NCBI GenBank assembly: GCA_015493635.1
Contig: WGCU01000051.1
Location: forward strand, 1-50,198
Length of the DNA stretch: 50,198 bases
Direction: 5' to 3'
Source of the DNA: Spirochaetaceae bacterium
GTDB lineage: Bacteria; Spirochaetota; Spirochaetia; B11-G9
The translations under genes were made by a program, and so were the position numbers. The notes beneath the pieces are model-generated. The model saw nothing but the letters and a program-made list of their open reading frames with translations. It was not told the DNA's origin and ran no database searches. Positions 33,761 to 42,474 of this stretch are shown here, piece by piece; positions within the stretch are counted from its first letter, which is position 1, and every line of letters begins with the position of its first letter.

Positions 33761-34630
33761 TCATTCTGTAAAGAGATTATAGTCTCTCAATTCATGAAGA
33801 AACCATAGTATGAACCGTATTGTTCTCTCTTTCTGAAAGGAAGTAAGTACTTCTGTCTGCTCCATGGCTTTTTTGAAATATTCAACCGCGTTATCAATTT
33901 CTTTCGGCCGGAGTTTCAGTTTCTTTTCGGTGAGATACGATTCAAAATCAATACTGCGTACAATGGTTTTCCCGATGTTTCCAACGGCAAACCGTACCTG
34001 CGAGATAAGCCCTTTGTGTGTTTCCATTAAGAGACTGAAGGAAATTGCGTTGAACGGGTCATAAAAAGGATCTCCCACCGCTGTGAAATACTGTAAATTC
34101 CATACATTGAGGGGGATACGTATACGGGTAACCACCTCGTTATCCTGAATACTGTCCTTGCCTTTTCTGGTGAAAAGCCTGTTCAGCCCCACCCATCTGC
34201 TTTTTCCGCTTTTCCGAATTTCAAGAATTGCATCCATCAGGATGAGAACACTGTACGTGTTAAGTCTTCTGCTTCTGCAGCAAAGGTTACCGCCGAGGGT
34301 TGCTCTGTTCCGGATATGCGGAGGCGCAATACTCCGTAAAGCTTCCGAGAGAGCAAAAGGGAGAACATGCTGCCCGACGTTAAGTATTTTTTTTATCGGG
34401 ACACAGGCGCCTATCTCCAGGTACCGTTCTGTACGCCGTATCTTTTTTAGTTCGCGTATTCCTGAAAGCTGGATAATATCTTTTGAAAATGACGGATGGA
34501 TGTTCTGCTGTCTCATCAGAGCCGTTCCTCCGGCCCATAGAAGGGTATCAGGGTGCTGCTGTTTTATAGAAAGGAGTTCACTTACCGATTTTGGGGCAAA
34601 AATGTTTCGTCCGGTTCTATTTTCTGCCAA
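33761..34630 (-). CDS. FAD-binding subunit of a xanthine-dehydrogenase-family enzyme
   Basis: The 289-residue protein belongs to the CoxM/XdhB family. The FAD pyrophosphate-binding AGGTALMRQQ (from AGGTDL) and IRNRATLGGNLCCRSR motifs are present. It is downstream of, and overlaps by 14 bases, the 2Fe-2S subunit gene. Together with that and the large subunit it makes a complete XDH-type set, though the large subunit is atypical. Substrate is unknown. Confidence 0.85.
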   Translation of the reverse strand: MAENRTGRNIFAPKSVSELLSIKQQHPDTLLWAGGTALMRQQNIHPSFSKDIIQLSGIRELKKIRRTERYLEIGACVPIKKILNVGQHVLPFALSEALRSIAPPHIRNRATLGGNLCCRSRRLNTYSVLILMDAILEIRKSGKSRWVGLNRLFTRKGKDSIQDNEVVTRIRIPLNVWNLQYFTAVGDPFYDPFNAISFSLLMETHKGLISQVRFAVGNIGKTIVRSIDFESYLTEKKLKLRPKEIDNAVEYFKKAMEQTEVLTSFQKERTIRFILWFLHELRDYNLFTE

Positions 34631-35099
34631 AACGTTTCCTTCTCCTGTACAGTGCTGTTTTTTTTACTACCTGTATTATAATTCTTATGTTCGTACAGGG
34701 ACATATACTTCCTCTGAACGCGTCCAGAATCTGTCCCTCATCCGGTTCGGCAAACCGCTCAAGAATGGAGTATATCGTGAGTATTGTCCCCCCCCTGCAT
34801 AAGTCACAGAGAGTGGTTCCTGTTTCCTCGAAGGCCTGCATTATATCATGGTAATCATCCGTTTTACTGAAGCCTTCAAGGGTCACAATCTCTGAAGACC
34901 TGGCCTCAAAAGCGGGTATGAGACAGGAGGCGGCAGCATCACCATTAAAGAGTATGGTGCAGCTTCTGCATTCTCCCTTATTGCAGGCAGTATGGACACT
35001 GCCTATTTTCGCGTTATCTTTAAGAATATCAGAAAGTCTTGTCTCAGAGGGAGTTTCTACATCAACGTTTCTACCGTTTAATGAAAAATTTATTTTCAT
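34617..35099 (-). CDS. 2Fe-2S subunit of a xanthine-dehydrogenase-family enzyme
   Basis: The 160-residue protein keeps all eight cluster cysteines: C-x4-C-x2-C-x11-C in CNKGECRSCTILFNGDAAAS and C, and the second cluster pairs CDLC and CPC. The usual surrounding residues are changed (CGYC to CDLC, CRCTGY to CPCTNI). So electron transfer is probably retained while the domain surface has diverged. The ATG overlaps the large-subunit stop by 4 bases. Confidence 0.85.
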   Translation of the reverse strand: MKINFSLNGRNVDVETPSETRLSDILKDNAKIGSVHTACNKGECRSCTILFNGDAAASCLIPAFEARSSEIVTLEGFSKTDDYHDIMQAFEETGTTLCDLCRGGTILTIYSILERFAEPDEGQILDAFRGSICPCTNIRIIIQVVKKTALYRRRKRFGRK

Positions 35100-37135
35100 T
35101 TTCCCTCCATGTGCGTATGAAGAACTTCGGGGGTAAGAGGAAGTGTATCAAAGTAGATTCCTGTAGCCTGGGTAACAGCTGAAATAATAGCGGACGGTAG
35201 CAGTGAACCAGGTATTCCTGATATTCCTCCGGGTGTATTTTTCCTTGTTTCTTCGATCTCTATTGAAATAAGGGGCAAATGCCGTTCCAACGGTACATTG
35301 AAACCGGTATCAAAGGTGGATGGAAGTGTTAGATCATCTTTGATGAGGGTTTCCGTGAGGGTTTCAAGAATTGAGGTTTCGAGAGCATCAACAGCTATTT
35401 TCTTATTATAAATTTTACCACTGTCAATAATAAGCCAGATACCGCGTACAAGAACTCTCAAAAAAACAGGATCAATCTCTATTTCCGCTATTGCCGCTCC
35501 CCATGAAAGAGAATGGAAAGGCAGACCCTTGAACTTTTCAGGGTCCCACCGTCTCGTTCCGGGCATACGGTAGGAACGTTTTACAACAATCGGCAGAGCA
35601 TGATGGAATCGTTGTTTTTTTATTTCAATACAGCATTTTTCCACAAGACTTGTAATAATACTGATCCCGCTTGATAGAAATGCAGGTCCCGAATTCGGCA
35701 GATTTGACGTATCTCCCTGCTGTACAATTACCGATGATGGGTCTGTTCCGAGAATAGCAGCAGCTGTTTCTTTCCATATAGCTGTAGATTGTGAACCGTA
35801 CGCGCTGCTGAGGATGGTAACAGTGTCATCCCTGTCCAATCTGACTTTTATGGAGTATGTTTCATTTTTTTCCCGTTTAATGGTTGGTCCATTACCGGTA
35901 AACCCGAATGAGAGACCAATCCCGCGGATATTTCCTTTTCCAATGGGACCCTGTTTTCTATTTTTTCTGAGTAGTTCGTATGCTGCATATTTTCTGTTAA
36001 AATCTGAATTGTCTAGAACCTTTTGAAGAAGTGTTTTTCCATGAAAATCTTTAAGAATTCCCCCGGTGGGAAGGTATGCTTTTTTACCTGGAAGAAAGGA
36101 AAGACGCCACTGCCCCGGAGTTTTCCCATAAAGCTCTGCTATTCTTGAAAAATGGGTTTCAACGGAAAAAGTACCGGCAGAAAAACTCAACCCTTTAAAA
36201 GCATTCATGGGAGGTTCACTGGTAATAATCCCCCTGCAGGTTATTTTCATATTAGGGATTATGTATGATCCGGCTGCACCAATGAGTATCTGACTTAAAA
36301 GTTCATCAGTAAAGAGAGGATAAGCACCCATATTTACCTCAATAACGGCTTTCTCTGCAAGAACCTTGCCCTTTTCATCCACAGCCGAGAGCCGGGTTAT
36401 CATTACTTCCGGCCTTTGTACCGCATACACTGCATGATCTTCTTCTCCAGGTATAAGACTGACCGGTTTTCCAGCTTTAAGCGAAAGAACGGCGGCTAAA
36501 GAAGCGTACAACGATGGTATAACAAGTTTTTCATCATAGGTGGGATTAAATTTTCCGATTTTTACCCGTACATTCTTCAGGGGGAAATTACAGACTGCCG
36601 CGACGCACCGGCGTAGTTGAAAAGGCCATTGCGTTTCGCCTTGTATCGTTGCAATACCTTTAGATACAGCAGCAATTACACCCTGAAAACTGGAGAATCC
36701 AGCCGGCTGAGAATGGACATGATATTTCCCTTCTACTGTCTGATATGCCCCGCCCAATATCTTGTCAACATTTCCTTTGGTAAAGGATTTTTCAGCAGCA
36801 ATCTGATCCTCAGTGTATTTGTTGAAACCAAGGAGTGAGTAGTCTGTTTCGTATTCAACCCTTGTCTGTCTGCAGAGCGAAAGTACCGTTTGTTTGTCCG
36901 GACCGCAGATAACCGCCAGCGGTTCACCCTTATAGGAGATTATATTTTCACAGAGCAGGGGCCGTGAGTCCTTAAAAGCGGTAAGGGTATTCCGGCCGGG
37001 GATGTCTTTATAGGTTATGCCATAATATCCTTCAGGCAGAAGCGGGAACTGTATGGACTGCAGTTTTCCCCGGGGAATTGTTGAAGCGATGATGTATGCA
37101 TCCAGTACTTTCGTACCGGGATAGTCACGAGCCAC
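35096..37135 (-). CDS. Divergent large (molybdopterin-type) subunit of an XDH-family enzyme
   Basis: The protein aligns along its length with XdhA/CoxL (LDAYIIASTIPRGKLQSIQF at the N-terminus, ETQWPFQLRRCVAAVCNFPL, and the C-terminal SAVTQATGIYFDTLPLTPEVL). However, the cofactor motif GG-x-FGGK is KFNPTYDEK, the E-x-GQG block is SAYGSQ, and GxGEPP with its catalytic glutamate is GISGIPG (residues about 637-643). The start is GTG 37135, which has AGGAG 8 bases upstream. The open frame extends 210 bases further into the aminotransferase gene but that part is not XDH-like. Length 679 is shorter than usual. Molybdenum hydroxylase activity is doubtful. Confidence 0.75.
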   Translation of the reverse strand: MARDYPGTKVLDAYIIASTIPRGKLQSIQFPLLPEGYYGITYKDIPGRNTLTAFKDSRPLLCENIISYKGEPLAVICGPDKQTVLSLCRQTRVEYETDYSLLGFNKYTEDQIAAEKSFTKGNVDKILGGAYQTVEGKYHVHSQPAGFSSFQGVIAAVSKGIATIQGETQWPFQLRRCVAAVCNFPLKNVRVKIGKFNPTYDEKLVIPSLYASLAAVLSLKAGKPVSLIPGEEDHAVYAVQRPEVMITRLSAVDEKGKVLAEKAVIEVNMGAYPLFTDELLSQILIGAAGSYIIPNMKITCRGIITSEPPMNAFKGLSFSAGTFSVETHFSRIAELYGKTPGQWRLSFLPGKKAYLPTGGILKDFHGKTLLQKVLDNSDFNRKYAAYELLRKNRKQGPIGKGNIRGIGLSFGFTGNGPTIKREKNETYSIKVRLDRDDTVTILSSAYGSQSTAIWKETAAAILGTDPSSVIVQQGDTSNLPNSGPAFLSSGISIITSLVEKCCIEIKKQRFHHALPIVVKRSYRMPGTRRWDPEKFKGLPFHSLSWGAAIAEIEIDPVFLRVLVRGIWLIIDSGKIYNKKIAVDALETSILETLTETLIKDDLTLPSTFDTGFNVPLERHLPLISIEIEETRKNTPGGISGIPGSLLPSAIISAVTQATGIYFDTLPLTPEVLHTHMEGK

Positions 37136-38312
37136 GGCCGGTGCTCCTGTAATGCGATTCCCCGATGGCACGGACAGCCGCTGCAACTCTGCTGCACTGC
37201 TCTTCGGTAAGCCCGGGATAAATAGGAAGGCTGAAGACGGTTTGGTATACATGAAGAGCATGGGGAAAGTCTTCCGGTTTAAATCCGTATTTTTTCCTGT
37301 AGTACGGCATAATGTGCAGGGGAATGTAATGAACCGATGTTCCAATACCTTTTTCTTTCATATACCGAAGAAATGTATCTCTCCCAATAGTACATTTTTC
37401 TTCTTTGAGACGGACAATATAGAGGTGCCATGCGTTAAGTTCTGAAGGGGGGGGGAGTATCAGAAAATCAAGACCGCCCAGTTCTTTTTCATAGTAAGCT
37501 GCTATCTGTCTGCGCCGGGATAGAAATGCTGCGCCTTTCTTTAGTTGTTCTCTTCCCATGGCGGCTAGAATATCCGGCATATTATATTTAAAGCCTGCTT
37601 CAACAACACGGTACTGCCAGGACGCTTTTTTCGATGTATAGCGGTCCCATATTTCCCGGTCAATACCATGAAGCCTCATAACAGCTATCCTGCCTGCAAT
37701 CTCATCGTTATCCGTAACAATCATTCCGCCTTCACCAGTGGTAATTGTTTTTGTCGCGTAGAAAGAATAAACCCCTGCGTCACCCAGGGTCCCCAGAAAT
37801 TTTCCTTTAAGGGAGAGAGGAAACGCGTGAGCGGCGTCTTCTATAACCGGAATAGTATATTTCTTTTTCAGTTTGAGAATTTCATCCATTGCCGCAGGTT
37901 TTCCCCCGATATGCACAGGAAGAATACATTTTATCTTTCGGTTTTCGGCGAGAGCGCGGGACAGGGCAGCGGGATCCATGTTGTACGTTGACAGATCGAT
38001 ATCAATAAAAACAGGATCTGCTCCAAGATACCGGATTACCTCTGCTGTCGCGGTAAAGGTGTAGGGTGTTGTAACCACCTTATCTCCGGGACCAATTCCT
38101 GCTGCTTCGAGAGCCAGATGCAGTCCGGCCGTCGCGGAATTTACAGCCAGGGCATAGCGGGCTCCGACATAATCTGCAAATTCCTGTTCAAAAGCTTTTG
38201 CTTCTTTTCCCGTTGTCAGCCATCCGCTTCGAAGAACACGGAGCACAGCCTGTTCTTCCTCTTCACCAAGAGAAGGAAGGGCAAAAGGAATAAAATCAGA
38301 TTTCCGGTTCAT
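37125..38312 (-). CDS. DegT/DnrJ/EryC1-family sugar aminotransferase
   Basis: The 395-residue protein has the PLP-dependent aminotransferase pattern of the PglE/WecE/PseC group: NSATAGLHLALEAAGIGPGD, EDAAHAFPLSLKGK with GTLGDAGVYSFYATKTITTG, where the lysine in ATK holds PLP. It should transfer an amino group to a keto-sugar nucleotide made by the upstream dehydratase. It overlaps the dehydratase gene by 17 bases and the XDH-like gene by 11 bases, so the genes are translated in series. Confidence 0.9.
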   Translation of the reverse strand: MNRKSDFIPFALPSLGEEEEQAVLRVLRSGWLTTGKEAKAFEQEFADYVGARYALAVNSATAGLHLALEAAGIGPGDKVVTTPYTFTATAEVIRYLGADPVFIDIDLSTYNMDPAALSRALAENRKIKCILPVHIGGKPAAMDEILKLKKKYTIPVIEDAAHAFPLSLKGKFLGTLGDAGVYSFYATKTITTGEGGMIVTDNDEIAGRIAVMRLHGIDREIWDRYTSKKASWQYRVVEAGFKYNMPDILAAMGREQLKKGAAFLSRRRQIAAYYEKELGGLDFLILPPPSELNAWHLYIVRLKEEKCTIGRDTFLRYMKEKGIGTSVHYIPLHIMPYYRKKYGFKPEDFPHALHVYQTVFSLPIYPGLTEEQCSRVAAAVRAIGESHYRSTGRGS

Positions 38313-39780
38313 TGTCTATCATGGGAATGGTCTTGATTATTTTTTTTAACGAAGCCCGTAAAAACCGCCGGTTTCTGTAATGGGTATTTGGTTCATCTTT
38401 TGAGAGAAAGCATACCTGATGCAGTTCTTTCAGGAGACTGTCAAGCTGGCCGTTCAGTCTGCTCCTGTTTTTCAGCTGGATAATACCCGGGTATTCGGTT
38501 TTTATAACCGTATCGTCGTCTGTCCAGAGACGTTCTGTCAGCTTTTCTCCGGGACGGAGCCCGATATAGGTAAGTTTGATTTCTTTCTGGGGTACAAATC
38601 CGTAAAACCGGATCATCTGTTCAGCAAGATCCTTTATCAGTACCGGTTCTCCCATTTCAAGGATATATAAATTACCGCCTTTTCCGACCCCTCCTGTTTT
38701 AAGAACAAGAGAGGCTGCCTCAGGGATTGTCATAAAAAACCGTTTGACCTTTTCATGAGTAATGGTAACCGGTCCTCCTTTAAGAATCTGCCGGGTAAAA
38801 AGAGGAACAATACTTCCCCGGGAGGCAAGAACATTACCGAAACGGACAACCATAAAATCAGTTTCTCCTTTATTACTTGAAAGGACAAGTTCTTCCGCAA
38901 TAAGTTTACTGGCTCCATAGATGCTTTTCGGTTCTACAGCCTTATCGGTAGATATAAAAACAAAACGTGAAACATGTGCTTCCTGTGCGGCTTCAATAAT
39001 ATTCTTTGTCCCGAAAACGTTGTTTTTCACTGCCTCCACAGGGTTTGCTTCTCCCATGGGAACATGTTTGTATGCTGCACAATGGAAAATAACATCCGCT
39101 TTCAAGCGGTTTATAATAAACTTGATAAAGTATTTATCCTGAAGTTCTCCTACAATCGGAACAATGGTAGCTGCCCCTCCTACACCTTCTTCCTGAAGAA
39201 TGGTAAGTTCCTTATTAATTTCATACACATTGTTTTCACTGTGATCGAAAAGGTACAGTCTCTCAGCGCCTCCGTACAGAAGCTGCCGCGCCAGTTCGCT
39301 TCCTATACTTCCTCCTGCCCCGGTTATGAGGACCCTCTTACCGCGGAGGTAGGTAAGACTTTCTTTAAGATTCAAACGAATAGGTTTTCTGGCCAGGAGA
39401 TCCTGCACTTTTATTTCTCTCGTCTGAATAAGATGTGCTTCCCCTTCTATTATCTGGGAAACACCGGGAAGTATCCGTATTCTTTCTATATCCGACTGTT
39501 TAAGGGCTGAATATATACGTCTCAGCTGTTCTTTTGTTGCCCGTGGGATTGCGATGATAGCTTCATCAGCTTTAGTCCGGGTTTGGATTTCCTTTATAGT
39601 GGACAGAGGACCGTATACAGGGATGCCTTCAATAGTGGTACCGATTTTTGCAGCGTCATCATCCACAAAAGCGGCAACCTCGCCAAGAATACCCTTGGAG
39701 GAAATTTCAGCTGCTATTCCTCTTCCTGCAAATCCTCCGCCGATAATGAGGATTTTATCTTTCTGTATCTTTTTCATCAT
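38296..39780 (-). CDS. FlaA1/CapD-type nucleoside-diphosphate-sugar dehydratase
   Basis: The 494-residue protein has an N-terminal CoA-binding-like Rossmann domain (LIIGGGFAGRGIAAEI) and a C-terminal SDR domain with GAGGSIGSELARQLLYGG, HCAAYKHVPMGEANP and STDKAVEPKSIYGASK. The four N-terminal membrane helices of WbpM/PglF are absent. It has Tyr in the Y-x3-K site, as in PseB/FlaA1, rather than the Met of WbpM. With the aminotransferase it would make a 4-amino-4,6-dideoxy sugar nucleotide for a surface glycan or flagellin. Confidence 0.88.
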   Translation of the reverse strand: MMKKIQKDKILIIGGGFAGRGIAAEISSKGILGEVAAFVDDDAAKIGTTIEGIPVYGPLSTIKEIQTRTKADEAIIAIPRATKEQLRRIYSALKQSDIERIRILPGVSQIIEGEAHLIQTREIKVQDLLARKPIRLNLKESLTYLRGKRVLITGAGGSIGSELARQLLYGGAERLYLFDHSENNVYEINKELTILQEEGVGGAATIVPIVGELQDKYFIKFIINRLKADVIFHCAAYKHVPMGEANPVEAVKNNVFGTKNIIEAAQEAHVSRFVFISTDKAVEPKSIYGASKLIAEELVLSSNKGETDFMVVRFGNVLASRGSIVPLFTRQILKGGPVTITHEKVKRFFMTIPEAASLVLKTGGVGKGGNLYILEMGEPVLIKDLAEQMIRFYGFVPQKEIKLTYIGLRPGEKLTERLWTDDDTVIKTEYPGIIQLKNRSRLNGQLDSLLKELHQVCFLSKDEPNTHYRNRRFLRASLKKIIKTIPMIDNEPEI

Positions 39781-40312
39781 CCTCTACTTTTTCCAGTATT
39801 TCAAAACCAAAATCCACTTTAAAAGATTCTTTATAAAGCGATAGTTTGATTTTAGCACGTTTTTTCCTTCTGTCTACCTTTAGTATTTTACCTTCAAGCC
39901 CTTTCATCGGTCCATTGACGACTCGGATACGGTTATTTTTATCAAACCAGACAGTCGATTTCTCCACAATCTCACCGTAGGACAGGAAATGCAGAAGCAG
40001 TTTTTTATCTTCACCGACTATCGGCTGAATATTTTGGTTACTCTCTAAAAACCGGATAAACCCGGAGGTTTTTTTTAAAATCCAGTAAATATCAGGGTCA
40101 AGGGTATCCTTATCAAAAAAAAGATATCCGGGAAAGATGGGAGCAATTGTTTCTTGCTGTTTTCCCCTCTTTCGGAGGGTCAGTTTCCTTTGAGGCCAGA
40201 TTATTTTTCCCCTTTTTTCCACAGGTACATGATGTACGTTAAAATTATATTCTGCAAGGCGAATATATTTTTTTTCCTGACCGGTTAGTACCTGAAAAAC
40301 ATAGAAGTTCAT
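39755..40312 (-). CDS. NusG-paralogue transcription antiterminator (LoaP/RfaH type)
   Basis: The 185-residue protein has an NGN domain (YVFQVLTGQEKKYIRLAEYN, PIFPGYLFF, GFIRFLESN) and a C-terminal KOW motif (NRIRVVNGPMKGLEGKILKV). It is a NusG paralogue, not the housekeeping nusG, since it is not next to rplK or secE. It heads a minus-strand glycan operon, the typical position of LoaP and RfaH, which let RNA polymerase read through long operons. It overlaps the next gene by 26 bases. Confidence 0.87.
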   Translation of the reverse strand: MNFYVFQVLTGQEKKYIRLAEYNFNVHHVPVEKRGKIIWPQRKLTLRKRGKQQETIAPIFPGYLFFDKDTLDPDIYWILKKTSGFIRFLESNQNIQPIVGEDKKLLLHFLSYGEIVEKSTVWFDKNNRIRVVNGPMKGLEGKILKVDRRKKRAKIKLSLYKESFKVDFGFEILEKVEDDEKDTER

Positions 40313-40399
40313 ATCCTGTCAAATTATCATTAAATAGAAATGTCTTCAACTCCCGGTACAATCCATAAATAGAAAGGATATTATGCCGATAAGTATGAT

Positions 40400-40885
40400 A
40401 TGAAAAACAAACTATTGCTTGGAATACTGCTTTTAATCCCTGCGTTGTTTATGTACGGAGAAACAATTTTCGTCTATACCGTTTCTAAGGGTACAGAAAA
40501 AACGTTAAAAAACGCTGTGCCCTATCTGGAGGACGGCGTCCTGAGTGTTCTTTTTGATGCGGGGCATATTGTTTTTAACGCATCTTCTACAGAATCTGTT
40601 AAAAAAAGAGGGCTCCCTTCCTACAAAGAACCGGAAGATTTTCTTACAGCAAAGTCCGGCGGTGCCTCATACCTCCTGGAAATAGCGATGCATTATATGG
40701 AAAAGGATAAGAAAGAAGTACCGGAATTTGCGGATTACCGGCTCTTTAACGTTATTTCAGGTAAGTTGTTGACGGATGGAAAGATACGAATTGAAAAAGA
40801 TCCCCCCGGTGAAAAAAAGTCTGATGAAGAAAAACTTACTGATATGGGACGGAATATGGTTCAGGGACTTTTAGGCTTTTTGTAA
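40400..40885 (+). CDS. Exported protein of unknown function
   Basis: The 161-residue protein begins with a signal peptide (MKNKLLLGILLLIPALFMYG) without a lipobox cysteine. The mature part contains ETIFVYTVSKGTEKTLKNAV and a conserved-looking ASYLLEIAMHYMEKD segment. It probably works in the periplasm. It precedes the SPOR-domain protein gene, which has its own promoter. I do not recognise the family. Confidence 0.65.
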   Translation: MKNKLLLGILLLIPALFMYGETIFVYTVSKGTEKTLKNAVPYLEDGVLSVLFDAGHIVFNASSTESVKKRGLPSYKEPEDFLTAKSGGASYLLEIAMHYMEKDKKEVPEFADYRLFNVISGKLLTDGKIRIEKDPPGEKKSDEEKLTDMGRNMVQGLLGFL

Positions 40886-40908
40886 TTTTTCCTAACTTCG
40901 GGTATACT
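40880..40908 (+). promoter_or_regulatory. Candidate promoter for the SPOR-protein/ligA/TylF genes
   Basis: TTGTAA (40880-40885) and TATACT (40903-40908) are separated by 17 bases, overlapping the stop region of the preceding gene. The start would be about 26 bases before the ATG at 40941. Confidence 0.5.
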
Positions 40909-40940
40909 ATTCTCCGACAATGGATACAGAGGTGTTATGT

Positions 40941-42470
40941 ATGATGAAAAGGTTATCCGGGGGTAACAGGATACTGACAGCCCTCCTTCTGATAGTATGT
41001 GTATCCGCGTTTGGTTTTGCGGATTCTTTTTGGGAAGGTTCGGTTACGACTGCGAATTATGGTGATTTACCGAATACAGGGTTCTACGGCGCATCGAATG
41101 CCTTTCCTCCTGACACCGATGTGATTGTAACCAACACAGAAAACGGGAAAAGTGTTGAAGTAAAAATTGTAAAACGTCTTGATACTGCGAATGTATTTAT
41201 AGCTCTTTCCTCTGAAGCTGGAGAAAAAATCGGTCTGACCCGTGGTAAAATGATAAACGGTTCAATATCTGTCAAAACACCTGAGAAAACCGGCAATCAA
41301 TCTGAGCTGGTGAATAGCAGAGATCCTGAAGTTAACCCTGCAGGGGGAGAAGATAAAGAATTGTCCCTCATCCAGGAGTATATAGACACTGAATTGAGTG
41401 GGAAAAGTGTGCAGAAAAAGATAGAACCATCCCCGGAAACAAACGTCCCTGAAAAAAGCCCGGAACCTGCTGTTGTTAAGAAAATGAATCAGCCTCCCAT
41501 AAAGAAAACACCTGAAAAGAATCCGGCAGAAGTATCATCCTCTTCTCCTGATGTTATCATACTGACACAGGGTGTCCCTGCCGGTTCAACGGGGAAACCT
41601 GTTCCCTTCCCTGTTCCCTTTATAGCTCAGAAAGCAATCAAGGAAAATGAACAGCCTTCTGTGTATGATTTTCCAGTTTCAATTCCGGAACTAACCGGGA
41701 AAAAAACATTCAGGGAAAATGCTTTTCCAGCCCTTTCAGAAGTAAAAACTGATACCCCCCTTGTCTTAAGTATGATTGCCCGTCCTGAAGAAAAAAAATT
41801 CACTCCTTTAAAAATGAGTCTTCCCATAGTGGCTGCGGAAAGAAAAACTCAAACGGCCGGGAAACCTGATATTATCATTGCCAGGGAGCCGAAAGCAGTA
41901 CAGCCTGCCAGGATAACGGAACCTTCTGCTCTCCCTGAAATTGCATCGGAAAGCATACCAGTAGAAACGGTTGAAACGGTAAAAGCCGTTCCGAAAAAAG
42001 AACCGGTAGTACATCCTGCGGTAGAAGCGCCGCTTCCTCCGGTTATACCCTCAAAAATGAAAACGGTAGCCATTGTACTTGAACCGGCTCAACCTAAACC
42101 TCCGGTTCCTGTTAAAACGATTAATCCTTCCGAAGAAAAACCTGAACCCTCCGCTCCTGTTTCTGAAGCAGCGAACAGACCGGCGGAAGAAGTTATAGCT
42201 CCGGGATCAACGTATACCATGACGACAAAATTGGAAAAGGGTGCGTTTTATCTTCAGCTTGGTGTGTATGATGAAGAGTTTTCTGCAAAAGATCTTGCCG
42301 TAACACTTTCGGGGCACTATCCTGTAACCGTTCTCGTTGCTTCCAAACCTGAGAAATCAAGGTACAAAGTTATGGTCGGTCCCTTGAATCAGGATGAAGG
42401 GGGTGCTCTTCTCTTCAATTTCAGGGCAAGAGGGTATAAAGATGCATTTCTAAGAAGGGGTATCAAGTAG
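40941..42470 (+). CDS. RlpA-like, proline-rich, SPOR-domain exported protein
   Basis: After a signal peptide (about residues 1-27, ending FGFA), an N-terminal double-psi beta-barrel region is suggested by TANYGDLPNTGFYGASNAF and VKRLDTANVFIALSSEAGEK, as in RlpA. A long Pro/Lys/Glu-rich linker of about 280 residues follows. The last 75 residues form a SPOR domain (AFYLQLGVYDEEFSAKDLAV, YKVMVGPLNQDEGGALLFNF), which binds denuded peptidoglycan at division sites. I chose ATG 40941 over ATG 40920, because AGAGGTG lies 8 bases upstream. Four bases separate it from ligA. Confidence 0.8.
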   Translation: MMKRLSGGNRILTALLLIVCVSAFGFADSFWEGSVTTANYGDLPNTGFYGASNAFPPDTDVIVTNTENGKSVEVKIVKRLDTANVFIALSSEAGEKIGLTRGKMINGSISVKTPEKTGNQSELVNSRDPEVNPAGGEDKELSLIQEYIDTELSGKSVQKKIEPSPETNVPEKSPEPAVVKKMNQPPIKKTPEKNPAEVSSSSPDVIILTQGVPAGSTGKPVPFPVPFIAQKAIKENEQPSVYDFPVSIPELTGKKTFRENAFPALSEVKTDTPLVLSMIARPEEKKFTPLKMSLPIVAAERKTQTAGKPDIIIAREPKAVQPARITEPSALPEIASESIPVETVETVKAVPKKEPVVHPAVEAPLPPVIPSKMKTVAIVLEPAQPKPPVPVKTINPSEEKPEPSAPVSEAANRPAEEVIAPGSTYTMTTKLEKGAFYLQLGVYDEEFSAKDLAVTLSGHYPVTVLVASKPEKSRYKVMVGPLNQDEGGALLFNFRARGYKDAFLRRGIK

Positions 42471-42474
42471 GCTT

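Noticed and set aside
37136-37345. Longer N-terminus of the XDH large subunit
   Set aside because: The 70 extra residues lie within the aminotransferase gene and do not resemble XDH; GTG 37135 has a good ribosome site.
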